Shown in pieces: positions 35,771 to 47,800 of a stretch of DNA of 64,000 nt. The DNA comes from Taenia hydatigena (lineage: Eukaryota; Platyhelminthes; Cestoda; Cyclophyllidea; Taeniidae). The notes below the pieces were generated by a model. The model saw nothing but the letters and a program-made list of their open reading frames with translations. It did not search any database and was not told the DNA's origin. The translations under genes and the position numbers were made by a program. Numbering within the stretch: position 1 is the first letter of the stretch; each line of letters begins with the position of its first letter. The stretch is taken from positions 7,662,519 through 7,726,518 of the forward strand of contig JADWOT020000006.1 in the NCBI GenBank assembly GCA_036345935.2, in the 5' to 3' direction.

Positions 35771-38700
35771 TTAGTTGGACGTCCTCGGGTGGGTGGCGTC
35801 GTCGGCTATTTCTATGCCGAGGGATTGCAGATTGACCGGATTCCTTGGCGCCGACGGCGTCATCCAGTTGCAAAGATATAGCAGGATCGAAATTGGGGTT
35901 GCAACGATGCTGAGGATGAGTAGCAGTAGTGCTCTTCCGTGACCTAAAAAATGATGGGGGAACCATGTGGGTGATACCAGCCTCTGGGGATGCTTACTGC
36001 TGCTTTGGCATGTACGTGCTCTCGTCTCGGATGCCCCTTCCGGTTTGGGTTTTTGCGCAATTGGCACAGTAAGCACTGGTGAATTCTGAGAGATAAAGTC
36101 GGGGACAACTTGAATGGGTAGTTTTGAGGCGGGTTGGAGTTGGCGGGTTTTGGTCTTGGTGCCCTCGATTCCATCTTCAGGGAGCTCTGCTAAGTCTTGA
36201 TCTGTTGTGGAAGTATTAGGGCCAATGTGGTCATCGGTCTGGGCTGTGATTTTCTCGTAGGCCTAAAGAATGTAAGAAGGTAGCCTAGTAAATACACCTC
36301 CCTCACAAGTTATCAGTGCTATGAACTAACGTGATTCTCAGGTTACATCACCACAGCCGACTGGCAACGGTTCTAACAAGCGATTTGGCTATTAACGGTA
36401 CGCATTAAATATTCATGCTCGATATGGCTTTACCATGACCAAAGCGTTGACGTTGGTTTTCCTATGAACCGTTTTTGCCAATTGTGGATCTAGTTCTGAC
36501 TCTTTCTTCGAGGGAACTGATTTTGGTTCTTGCAAAGGTTCTTGGTTATTGTCGAAAGGAGGTGAAGGAGCAGGTGGTGGAGAGTTTGAACTGGTAGTAG
36601 GTGACTTCAAAATTTCCTCCCTGCCACTTAAAACGGAGCCTTCAAGGACCCGGGATTTACTTGGAGTTGAACACTTGCTAGTGAAAGTACGATCACTTGA
36701 TTCTATCTGAGTGGGTCCCTGATTGGAGTATGGGAGAGAATGAGGCGAATACGATCCGCGTTTGGGTGGAAGGTCCGCTTCAATTAAAGAGATCCGGCTA
36801 ATGTCTGAAAGAAGACCGGGTATGCAGACCGGTGACTTCTTCGAGCATGCCAGTTTAGGTTGCTGTGATAAAGCCCCTGAGTTCTGCGGCACTTTCTTTT
36901 TTTGCTTCTCATGCTTCAATTTCAGTTGATTTGAAACAGAGTTCGACCCTTTCTCTTCATCATCCATCTCATACACCGCACTTTCACAGCGAGAACTGGT
37001 GACTACATGCCGTTCTACAGCCTTAAATTGAGCTGAAGTTACAAAAGTTTGTACAATATTAAGGAGTGCCGCAGACTTTATGCTAAGATTTTTGCACGAG
37101 GTAGTCCACAACTGATTTAATGCGGCATTTTCAAATGAAGTTTTATCCTTATTTATTTGCGATTAATATCGATAATGATAAATAATGCTTCAAAATACGG
37201 GAGTGATATTAATCCAGTTTGATAAAAGGTGAGATTGATGGGATTCTTGTTGATGGAGATATGGCTAGATGGCATTATCTTTATAAAACCAACTAATTGA
37301 TTCTTATTTCCAATACTGCGAAGACAAATTGATTATCGTTTCGATTATGCATGATTAAATTAAAAGGATCGACTTTCATCCATAAAAAGTTGTGCATCTT
37401 AGCATAAGAATGTTCCGTTATTCTTGAACTACTCGACTTCTTCCGACACCTCGTTTTAATAAAGCTGATGAAGAGTATTCGCGGTAAAGAGTCTTATCAA
37501 ATTTGTGAACACGTACATTGATGGGGTCAAACCCAACGCCTTACTCCTTTTCCATAAAAGTAGAGAAGACTTGGAACACATCACTCGCACTAATGAACCG
37601 AATGGCATTCGCGAGTTCAAAATATTAACAGTGCTGAGCATTTGCATGATTGTTTACTTGATAAGCAATCTTGGGTGTTTAGGGTAAATATCTAAGACGC
37701 AGAGGATTTCGTAGCAGCAGAAGGATCATTAAAACTTACCTAAAGCAAAACAGCGATCGGCCTAAAGGCCTAAAATGCAGATACTAGTGCATAACCGTAC
37801 AACTTTGCATGCCCAATGAAAGCAGTCAACGCTACAGCGATCCCGCAAACCTTTGTCCGATAAGCTTATTTTCACCGATACATAAATCTGTCAAGCAGCA
37901 GCGAAGTACTTCAAAAAAATCAAGTACCCCTGTTTAACTAACTCCTAAGCAAATGAAATTGGTACTATTATTGTAAAAGCAAAAACATTACATCAGCAAC
38001 CTTGATTGTTAGGTAACAAGTGCGAAATCTAGTAGATTAGTACCTGCCAACCTGATCCTTAACTCTTCGTTGAAATGTTTAGGTATGGGTATGCTTGATT
38101 CCTGTAAAGTTGTGAAACGTAGTAAAAAAGTTTCGCATTACCTCTACGTACTGCTCAATCTTCTTTCTAACTTCTAAAATAAACATAAAAAGGCATTTAA
38201 ACGATTTCTAAAAATCCATATAGGCGAATATGATAAAATATTCCTGACCCTTGGGAAGCGTTAATTCTACTTCAGAAAAACCAATAAAAATTATCAAATT
38301 ATTTGCCTTGAAAACCTTTCCAAAGACGAATTTTACCTAAAAAATCCTTTGTTTTATTCGCGGATTTAATTCTTCTAGGGTAGCTGCTGCTTTTGAGTGA
38401 GAGGCAGCATTCATGGCAAAAGAATTTTCGTGCTCCGATGTAGAACTTAGAAGCGGGTGTGAAGTTGATTCTGCATACTGAATTCATTCATTCCGACCTA
38501 CCCACACTTTGAACACTGAAAGCATTCCTTATGAAAGTTCCCAAATTGAGTTATTATCCGGTCACCCTTAATTATTGTTTGACACGTGCGACAGCACGCA
38601 GCCTTTATGTCGTTGTAGCAAACAAGTTTCCCTGATAATACAAAGAAGGGCTTGTTGTGAAGATCTATGTTGCAAACTAATAAAGCAATTATAAAGAGCA

Positions 38701-38813
38701 AATGTGAGGACACCAGAACATCGGAAACATTCAAGATGGAATATTCCGTCCTTCAACCGATAAAACGGGATCAAACACTTTTGACCGCAACAGAGGCACA
38801 CACACCCTGACAT
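35771..38813 (-). CDS. two-LIM-domain protein with a predicted C-terminal membrane segment
   Basis: Seven exons fit in phase: 38813-38714, 38676-38502, 38470-38337, 38173-38142, 38101-38044, 37032-36434, 36262-35771 (529 codons plus stop). Introns are 37, 31, 163, 40, 1,011 and 171 bp. LIM1 (residues ~6-56) has C-x2-C-x16-H-x2-C-x2-C-x2-C-x17-C-x2-D; LIM2 (~62-113) has C-x2-C-x16-H-x2-C-x2-C-x2-C-x18-C-x2-C, so all zinc ligands are present. A short charged helix follows (VRKKIEQYVEE), then a Ser/Pro-rich disordered region. The last exon contains a 24-residue hydrophobic stretch (~477-500, ALLLLILSIVATPISILLY) with about 29 residues after it. LIM domains mediate protein contacts, often at the cytoskeleton; a membrane anchor would be unusual. 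No initiator other than this ATG was needed, but upstream exons cannot be excluded, because an acceptor-like TTTTAG lies just before it. Confidence 0.75.
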
Positions 38814-39435
38814 TTCACATAGCCTAAAACAAAAGAAGATTCGTCCATTGATTCTTAGGTCAAAACACAAAGAATTCTTAGTCTGTGCAAGGACCAAAGA
38901 CTTGAGTACGATAGCACATACACAAGGTTACCAGAATGTGTGACCTTTTATAGTTATCAAGTTAATCAATCAAAACAACTGAAGTTGATTAAGAAGAATT
39001 AATATTAAACAAAGTACAGTACGCTTGTGCCTGTAGCAACAAAGGCATAGTTAAAAGTTTTCGCCAACTATGGCTTTATCAATAACTAGGTGCAATGATA
39101 CAGCCATAGCAACTCAGTTTTAAATGAAGATTTTTAGTTTTTGCCGCACATACTCTCACTGTGCAACGAGTCTGAATAAATAAACAGCAAAGGTATTAAG
39201 CTTATATTTAGTTATTACTTCCTATTTACTAAGACCCACAATTGCCTTAATGTGTAAGACAATGACTCAGTAAGCACGATATTGAACGCAATGAAATGCG
39301 CTGTTGCCACTTGTTCATTATTTATGGATTGCTGCAAATAAAGTATCTTAACCAATCTATATGATTCTACGTTGAATCTATTCCATGTTCAACAAAGCAG
39401 GATTTTCGGACCGTAAGGCTGCTTTTTGCTTGTAA

Positions 39436-39620
39436 TGCCACGATACTTCACAAAAAATGCATAATACTCGAGTAGAATGCATATATACATATATATATAT
39501 ATATATATACGTGGTACTAGAGAAATCGGTTTGCTAACACTTTCCTTAGGTCGGTCTACCTGGCAAAGACAATATAGCCACCCAACTGACCGTAACCGAA
39601 ACCGCGAATTCATCAAACAC
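39436..39620 (-). mobile_element. degenerate LTR of the TRIM-like family, minus orientation
   Basis: On the minus strand it shows GCGGTTTCGGTTACGGTCAG, GGGTGGCTATATTG, an AT microsatellite (39480-39509) and CTCGAGTATTATGC, in the order of the family LTR. The ends are worn. It sits about 620 bp upstream of the LIM gene's ATG, in the same orientation as that gene. Confidence 0.5.
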
Positions 39621-39844
39621 CGAAACGTACTGAACATCCCGATAATATTTTCCTGGTCACCTTAAAAGCAAGTCATTGTTCATACATCCAAAACTTTTGA
39701 TGGATTTAAAAGGGCTTTCCGCGACATCCTTCGGGTCATCATAGGTCAATGCGGTCTGGAAGAATGGAGAGTGCTGTCGTGCCGACTAGTTACACAGCAA
39801 AGCGCTTCTCACGAGAACTAAGGTGTTTCGGTAGTCAAATTCAC

Positions 39845-40824
39845 TGCTATACTTTGTCTGTATGGCTGCTGATTTTTGGTTAAGGAGCAAGGGTGGCCAT
39901 GATGCCTTTGGTGGGTGGGCTTGCCTCAGGGCAATGCCAGATACCCAAATTTCCTTCCGTTTGCTAAACATATGTATTTTGCTCAGGAGTTGTGCCTTCT
40001 TTTTTTAAGGAAGTGATGGGACGCCATATTGGGGACAGCGGAAAGAGAACCAGACTTCAAGGAATTTCTATTCAAATTTATGCCGCTTGTGACACACCTT
40101 GGTGGTACGAAAGAAGCGCATGCACGTAAATTTAGAAACTAGATGACATTTTATAACAGAAAGCTAGGAGGACGTCTACCTTCGGCATCTACCGGGCTCT
40201 CGTGTTCTACAAGAAAGCTGTTAACAAAAGCAAATTTAGCTGAGTCGCAACTTCCTTACCTTACCTGCCTAAAGAAGTCGACAATATGAATCAACGTTAA
40301 GCTCCATCTTCACGAAGTTGTGTTAAATACCGTAATTTCTTTCTGCCTTTAGGTCAGTGTTCCTATGGCTGTCCATGGACACGCGTGATGGTCAGCAGGA
40401 TTAACTATCGTTGAGTCCAGTCCTTAAACTGGACGAAACTTCAGATACAGTAGAAATGTCAAGAGAGATCAGTGGCGTTGCGGCCTAGTATCGCCTCGGT
40501 TGCGTAGAAATTTTATGGCTGGAACGGATGGCTTGTGAGTATTTTTCACCGGCACTGTTTTGATGCAATGGCTGGAGCTTGACGTTGACAAAGGAGAGCG
40601 CTGGAGGCGATCTTCGAAACGAAGAGAGGAACTATGTACTGTAACACCTTGTTTGTTTGAACTATAGCTTTTGGTCAGGGTCACAGAGGTGGCCGTATTG
40701 CCCTAGCTGCTTAGGCTGGCCTCTGGACCATACCGGCAGCTTACTTCCCTCTGCTCGTCAAAAATATATATATTCTACCCTAGCATTCTGCCTTTTGTTT
40801 TCAGGGGAGCCTCGGGACGCTACA
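39845..40824 (+). mobile_element. older complete TRIM-like element
   Basis: 5' LTR 39845-~40028 (TGCTATACTTTG ... GGGACGCCA), then TTGGGGACAGCGGAAAG as a diverged primer-binding site, a ~610 bp noncoding leader, and a 3' LTR 40640-40824 (TGTAACACCTTG ... GGGACGCTACA). The leader contains the shared stretch near CCATGGACACGCGTGATGG. No open frame of note. Confidence 0.75.
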
Positions 40825-41909
40825 GCACTCTTTGTTTGGCTGCCAATTTCGTTCACGGTCACTCGGGTGGCCATGTTGCCCGTGCCAGACGGGTTGGTTT
40901 TTGAGTTATGCCACCAGTCCACATCTCTTTTTTTGCTGAACATATGTATTCTGACCAAGTATTACCGTAGTACTTTGTTTGTTGGAACTACCGGTTTTGG
41001 TCAAGGTTGCAGAGGTGGCCGTATTGCTCTAGCTGCTTAGGTTGGCCTCCGGGCCATGCCAGTAGCTTATTTCCCTCTGTCCTTTGAATACATATATATT
41101 CTAACCTAGCATTCTGCCTTCTTTTGCCTTCGAGGGAGCCTTGGGACGCTACATTGGTGGCAGCGGAAAGCAAACCCGACTATATAGGGTTACCATCCCG
41201 ATCTCTACCACCTGCGGCATGTTGCAGCGGTGCGAAAGAAGTGCATGTGCTACAGATGGGCCACAAACGACGTCCACCTCCGGCATTTACCCCTCTCCGT
41301 GTTCTACAAGGAAGCTATCAACAACTGAAGCGACACTAGCCATGGACCACCTGGGAAGTTTCGTTTCGAAGATTACCCCTATTATACTTGCTTAAGGAGA
41401 TCGGCGTGCTAACGCCTTTTTACGGACATGCTGATGGTCGGCAGATTCACTTAATCTGAACTTTGTTTCCAAGCCAAACGAAACTCGAAGTGCAATGCAC
41501 TGTCAAGAGGGATCACTGACGTTGGTGTGAAGCATCGCCTCAATCACATCGAATGTCGGTGACTGGCATGGCTAGCTCGTGAGTGCTTCTTGCAGTATTC
41601 ATTACGTTGTGATGGCTGACGCGATACGTGTACAAAGCGGCGCGTTGGGGATGATGCTCGAAAGAGAAGAATGCAATGTAATACTTTGCTCGTTTGGACT
41701 ACCGGTTTCGGGCAGGGTCACAGAGGTGGCCGTAGTGCCCTAGTTGCGTAGGCTGGCCTCCGGGCCATGCCAATAGCTTATTTCCCTCCATCCTTTGAAT
41801 ATATATATTCTAACCTAGCATTCTGCCTTCTTTTGCCTTCGAGGGAGCCTCGGGACGCTACAATTACGCTTTCTTTTGTTTTCAAGTAAGCACGAAGATG
41901 CTATAGGCA
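40825..41909 (+). mobile_element. LTR interrupted by a younger TRIM
   Basis: 40825-40965 is the first three quarters of an LTR (CACTCTTTGTTTGGCTGCC ... CTGACCAAGTATTAC). Its remainder resumes at about 41863-41909 (ATTACGCTTTCTTTTGTTTT ... GATGCTATA). The complete element 40966-41862 splits it. Confidence 0.75.
40966..41862 (+). mobile_element. complete TRIM-like element, 897 bp
   Basis: LTRs 40966-41153 (188 bp) and 41677-41862 (186 bp) flank a 523-bp noncoding interior. The interior begins TTGGTGGCAGCGGAAAGC directly after the 5' LTR, starting with the TGG expected of a primer-binding site. It ends in a purine-rich GAAAGAGAAGAA just before the 3' LTR. The host sequence ATTAC is duplicated on both sides (40961-40965, 41863-41867). 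No gag or pol frame is present, so movement would depend on enzymes from another element. Size and structure match TRIMs; the taeniid tapeworm family Ta-TRIM is the closest thing I know of, from memory only. Confidence 0.85.
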
Positions 41910-42480
41910 TAGTGAAATAAAGCGACAGATCGCCACTGCACTTGTGTTTTATGTGTTCATAATCCATTTTGAGCGCTAAAAGTAGCATTCTAAGTAAACT
42001 TTATAAAAACGTGCTGATCAAAAGTAAAAGAACCCATAACGGGTGCTTAATATTAAGAAATACTGGTTAATTAAATTTGACAATCAGGAAACAAAATAAA
42101 CACAACTTTAGACTGCCGTTTAAAAACCTGTGCCTAAATTTATTATTGTGGAGTAAAATGCTAATTCTACAGAGTTATTTAAGGGCCCGATAATTTTGAT
42201 GATATCATTTGCAAACCTCGCTTTTATACAAACGCCTTTAATCCTGCCAGCAACGTGATAAACAGCAATATTTTAACTCCATACCTGCAAAATGTGCTGC
42301 ATTTGTGATCTTTTTTATGTGTTTAAAGATACAATTGTTTGCACGTGCCACTTGATGGCAATCAAACCCAACCAATCAAATTGGACTCTATCGCGATAAC
42401 TTGGTTGGGTGTGGTTGTGTATCTTTCCGCTACGCGCTTACGGGTTTTGCACTTTATCAGAATACTCGCATAGATTAATC

Positions 42481-44861
42481 ATGGCTGAGATCTATTCCTT
42501 ATATCTAATGGAACTTCTTATGCAGGCCAATGGTACCCTCCCTCTCGAAGATGTCTGGCAATACTTCCTTATGCAGTTTCCACATACATGGGACAATTTT
42601 CCAGACTTCGAGGCATTCGTGCATTCCCAACCCATGTTGTTTGGAGTTCAGAATAACTACATTTTCCTTAAGGACACTCAGACGGTTGATCCGATTGCCT
42701 TTGTTCCAACTGGTTTCAACCCTGTTTATCCTCTCACTCAAGTCCATGTTAGTCCCCTACCACCACCGCCGCGACTCCTCCATGCTCAGGATTTTGCTGC
42801 AGAAGCAGAAGCTGTGAAATACTTCCAAAGGCAGATCAGCCGTCGCAGCGAGCCTTGGGTTCCAATAAAGAGTCTTGCCGGCCACCTTTCTCAGGCCTCT
42901 GCCAACATTCGAGCTGTTGTAGGACCCCAGTCCGACTTTCTGTACTTTCTTTTGCGACATCCACGCATTTTTGAAGTGCAGGGTGATTTAGTCAGCCTGC
43001 GAGATGAGGTGAGGCTGAATTATTTTCCTCGTCAGAACACCCAAATTCGGCAAAATGGTAGCAGGCGAAATCGTCCCCTCTCGATGTTTGTTTCTTCCGG
43101 TTTTTGTCCTCCATCCCAAGACATAAGTGAAATGCCAGAAAATTTAAACGCCAGTGTGCACTCCTCTCAATCAGTGCAAAACTTGTCACAGCGGCCTCTG
43201 CTGTCAGACCAGCTGAACTCCTCTCAGACCATCCTCATATCTCTTGTCGACTATGCAGCTGCCATGTGGTTGCGCCAGACTATCGAAAAGTTAGGAGGCA
43301 CTAAAGATTGTGGCGTATTACTAGATGACCTGATGCAAGAGTATGTGTCTGCCCCTGTCAACGTTCGCAATTCTGTGGGGCTGACTCGAATCGAAGTAAC
43401 GGAGTTTTTGGAGAAGTTCAACCAACTCTTTGAAATCGATCAAGTCATGTGCAAGAATAAGGTGCTGGATAAGGCGAGCACCACATTTGTCATTTCTGAC
43501 TCCACGAATGCTAACAGCCGGAGCATCTCGCTCACAAATAAGAAGGGTATAGCCTATTGCATCTCGAGATCCTGGGGTATTATTGACCTGGGTCAACATG
43601 AGCATGTTTTTTTCGACCGGTCTTTATTCAAGCATGTAGAAAATCTAACAAAACACTTTGCCGTAAGTAGTTTTTGATTCTTGATGTCGAAAAGTAAAAT
43701 ACACTATTCTTTAAATTATCAAATTGCATAGAACATTTTATAATGGTTTTATTTCCTCCATTGAAAAGGAATAATAATGATATTAGTTCCCTGCCACATT
43801 AAACACGATAATCCACAATTTTATGGTATACGATTAAATGTGGGATGAATTATTAATCAAGTTCGTATTCTATTCTTTTTTATCGGTACTGCGTTCCCAA
43901 CTACTTTGATTTCAGTTAATCCTCCAGATTATCTGCTCTTCTGGAAACTGCATATTTATTAAGCTATTTGGTGGCAGACTATTCCTAATAGCACCCAGAT
44001 CAGATCATTCTATTTACTCTTTATTTAACATTTTGTTTTTAATATAGTTTGTTTGAGATCCGTCCCGTATTTTTCACGGCACTTGGCTTCTTGTAAACCA
44101 AGTCGCCATTTTTTGAGAGATTACTTTGGTACTACTTTTTTAGCTTAGCAATATTAGTGCATCACTTACTGTCTGCGCATTCAAAACCATCTTTGGCTGC
44201 TTAGGTGGGCGAGACACTCTGCTTCAATGCGGTTCTGGCGCCAAAGGAGTCACGCGCCAAGTGGCGGGCGACGCGCGTATGGAAGGAGACTGATATCCTG
44301 GCTGCACAACTCTCGGAGTTAGGTTTGACTTCTTCGGTGACAACGCAACCGTGTGATCACTCCTCTTCCATTGCCTCCAACACTCCCTCGGATGGCAACT
44401 CCGACTCGGGTGTGCAGGATGCCACCGTGCAGAAACCTCCCGCTTCCTCCATCTCAACCGGACTCGAGAGTCTCCTTAACAACTCTGGGTTCAATATTGT
44501 TCGTCTGGACATCGGCAGCACTGACAAAGTCCTCGTCTTGCAGGAACCCGAAGGTCTCGATGATAGCGAGGATGAAGCTGACAACATCCACGACGGTGGA
44601 AAAGTTGTCTGCGGCGGCAAAAAAGATCTCAAGTCTCCTCCAGCAGGTGGCGATATCATGGGAGGTGACCAAAGTGATGACAACACTAGTTCTGACCTGA
44701 ACACCATGTCAGACATTCCCAGTATCTCTTCTTGTCTGCCTGCATCTGTGGCGATGGGGAATTTTGTGTCTTCGGGGACGCAGACCTACTTCACGGGCGA
44801 TATCCTCGCTAAGAAGGTTTATCATGAGATTGTGAATAGCGAACAGCAACAGGGTGAGTAG
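42481..44861 (+). CDS. Egalitarian-like winged-helix protein
   Basis: Exon 1 is 42481-43662 (GTAAGT donor). Exon 2 is 44205-44861, ending GAACAGCAACAGGGTGAGTAG. Either the TAG is the true stop (612 codons) or GTGAGT at 44854 is a donor to an unseen exon. Residues ~1-70 form a winged-helix-like module. Residues ~100-170 carry WVPIKSLAGHLSQAS...FLYFLLRHPRIFEV, close to the second module of Drosophila Egalitarian as I remember it. A third module lies at ~257-340. Residues ~365-430, across the splice, look like an OB/cold-shock-type fold (GIIDLGQHEHVFF ... GETLCFNAVL ... KWRATRVW). The rest is acidic and serine-rich. Egalitarian is an RNA-cargo adaptor for dynein via BicD. Its DEDD exonuclease domain is not visible here. 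The ATG chosen is the first in frame after upstream acceptor-like sites. Confidence 0.6.
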
Positions 44862-47800
44862 TGGCCTGGCGGTAGCGGTAGTAGTCATGCATTTTCAACT
44901 TCAGCGCGAATTCATTCTCACCAGAAATAGGGAGGCGCAAACGAGCACCCAGGAAACGTTAAATCTTGTGTTTGTTTTTTTTATTCTCCCACCCTCTCTG
45001 CAAAAGGCTGTGAAAGTACCTTATCCTGCCGTGACATGTTTTCCCTTATCTATGATGTCTTCTTATTTTACTCTTCTTGTTCTTTTTCTCTGTTTTTTTA
45101 TATTACAAATAGATGCACACGTTTATTCTCTCATCTCATTATCACTCCACCTTTTCTAGCTTATCAAATATAAAGATTGTCTAGTTGTGTGAACCAGTTA
45201 GTGCTCGTGTGTCTTTACTTTGGCTTGATGATTTACAGAGAATTGTTTTGGCGGTGCACAATGAAAGCGCACTTTTTCCGCGTTGCTGGCGTTCGAATGT
45301 CCTCATAATTCTATCAACGATTTAGAAGGCGCCTTTTTAGGGCCCAAACGTGTTGGTGGGGTGGCATCCTCACTGGATTGATACATGCTCTTGGTGGCGA
45401 TGCTATCTACTTAAAGGTAGTTTTGAATATGGTGGATGAAGTCTATCATTCGCAATTCTGGTCCAGAACTGAGCATGACGTGGGCGCATTTTTATGCAGC
45501 ATTTGTAGTACTCTGTGCGATTCATAGGGACGAGGAGTGTAGTATTAGCTAGGTTCAGTGAATTCTACGGGTTTCGGGACGTTGTATACTTACTTCCGTA
45601 AAAGTGAAGAACAGTTGTAATCTAAGGCATGCAAACAGCAAATCAGAATACAATCAATTTACGGAAGTACCGATTAGGTTGCACTTAAAATACCCTCCAC
45701 AGTCTTGTTACGCTTGCCTTTGAAATAGCATTACGGCTAGCTACCCGAGATTGTAGCACCCAACTTGCATTAACGTCCTCACTACCTATCCACAGGAAAA
45801 ACTCTCGCTCGATAATATTTGATAAATAGTAATCATTTTAGTTTCGCTACTTTGATCGGTATTTGCACCTATTTACTGAACTTCTTAAACGAATCGTCTC
45901 TAGTTGACTGCGGCTATCTTTTGATAAACCCGCATCAGCCTCAAATTGATTGTAATCTGGCTACGATACTATCTGAATTCCCAAAGAAGTCTTTGCTTTC
46001 AACCCATCGGGTAACGTTGCAACCTGAATCGCGGTTCAAAACACTAACGGATTAATTTTAACGGTGCCGTGTTTACATGAACCAATGAGAGCCGAGCTCA
46101 ACTACAGGCCTAAGAACGGGGGCCACACCGATTTATGGGTGTTTTGTGAATTCTGTGTGCACAAGAAATGAAATGGGCGCATTCTTTTTAGCTAGAGATC
46201 TTTGTGTGACTGTAACACAATGAAGAAGTCTCATTTCCCCAGAGTGCTTAGATCAGAATGCTTCTGATTTCCTACCCAAGGATACATTTGAGTCTAAACC
46301 TAATTAGGCACAAAATTGGTGGGATTTTTTTGGAGTACACGAAGCGGATTTGTCAATCTTGCATTCATGCAACGGCGAAGAAATTGACGCTTTACGGTAA
46401 ACCTTAATTTAGTGCAATTTGTTCTCAAAGTGCTTGAAGGGGTACACGTCATCAACTCAACCATTTCTAATGCCCTGGAGTTTCATTTCAAAGCAGTGTC
46501 TCCCACTTCAACGTTTCTGCTAAAATTTCGGTTCTTCTGCAATTTACCAGAATCTCTCACTTCGGTGAGTCATCCGCAAAGATTTTCATCTTCAAAGATG
46601 CTTTGCTTTGTTCTGCTGGCGAATTTGCTCTCACATCTGACTCAAGTTTCAGCATAAATGAGTAAGGCGCTGGTAATTTTGCGCTTTCTTAACTGTCACT
46701 TTGGTGAGAGACAGTGCAAGATCCTTAATCAGGTTAAAATTAACAAAGGAAATAATAAATAAACCGAGTAACCTCCTCATGTTGTCGGTGCCAGGTAGAG
46801 TCCATCATAATTCTAAGTGGCAAAATCTATTGAAATGGTAAAATTGAGACAGGGAAACTCCGTAAGCTGTTTTGTTTTGCCATTGCCTGGAGGATTTAGG
46901 GGTCTGCTCTGGAAACAAGTGTGAGTTTTTGTTAACTAGCAGTTAAATGGAACTAGTCTGGCCTGAAGGCATCTTTAATTGTAGATGAATCAAATAATCA
47001 TTAAAGCGTTCCCTCAGCCATTAAAATGGCCAAAAATGTTCTAGTCTTGTGGGTAGCATCATGGGGCGAATCAAAGAATGAATTTCGGTCTTTGTGACAG
47101 AAGGTTATCTTACCTGACCGATGGTCTACTTAACCGCATTCCAGGGATGTTGGTGGGAATCTCGATAAATTAATAATTCTGTCTTTTTACTAATAATGGT
47201 TAATAATGCTGTCTTTAAGTTATACAGACTTACATTCATAGAGTTTAATTAATTAATCTTTTACGAATATTATCCCACTTACGTAAGTCCATTTTTCCAA
47301 TTATGCACCATTATGAGGCTCAAAAACCCGGAAATTTTGCCTCCCAAAAGAGCCTAGGTAAGTGCAGCTTCTGTCCGAAGACAGAGGCTGCTACCCATCT
47401 CTAACTGTTACTTCAGGTTCAGTTTTCGTACTCAATTTCCAGGCCGGAGGAAGGAAGGAAGGAAGGGCATTCCCAAAGTTGTTGATTCCGATTTGCAAAT
47501 CACAAATTAAAGTCACATTTTTGACTTGTCCGAAAGGTACCTCCAAGTCGTATGAATAGTAATGAATGATAATCAAGCTGCATAGATTTAATAGTGCATA
47601 ATACTGATAACGGTTAATTTGAGAGGAGCCTTTTGATCTTCTTTACCCCAAAAAGAATATTTAAGCTCTTCTTTGTAAGGATTCATAAGGAGCTTCAGGT
47701 GACTTGAAGGGAGGAAGGTGAAATCAGAAATTTGCGCATTGTAACCGATGCAAGCCTTGAAAAATTCTACGAAACAAACTAATGAAGTTATCCGCAATTT

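Noticed and set aside
38477..38500. A 24-bp intron in the LIM gene ending at the first AG
   Set aside because: That acceptor shifts the frame or gives a poor LIM spacing. The AG seven bases further on restores CSKCGINFTP and a normal zinc-ligand distance, giving a 31-bp intron.
42409..42480. Upstream extension of the Egalitarian-like protein
   Set aside because: It would start at a GTG; the first ATG in frame is at 42481 and the added residues look like untranslated sequence.
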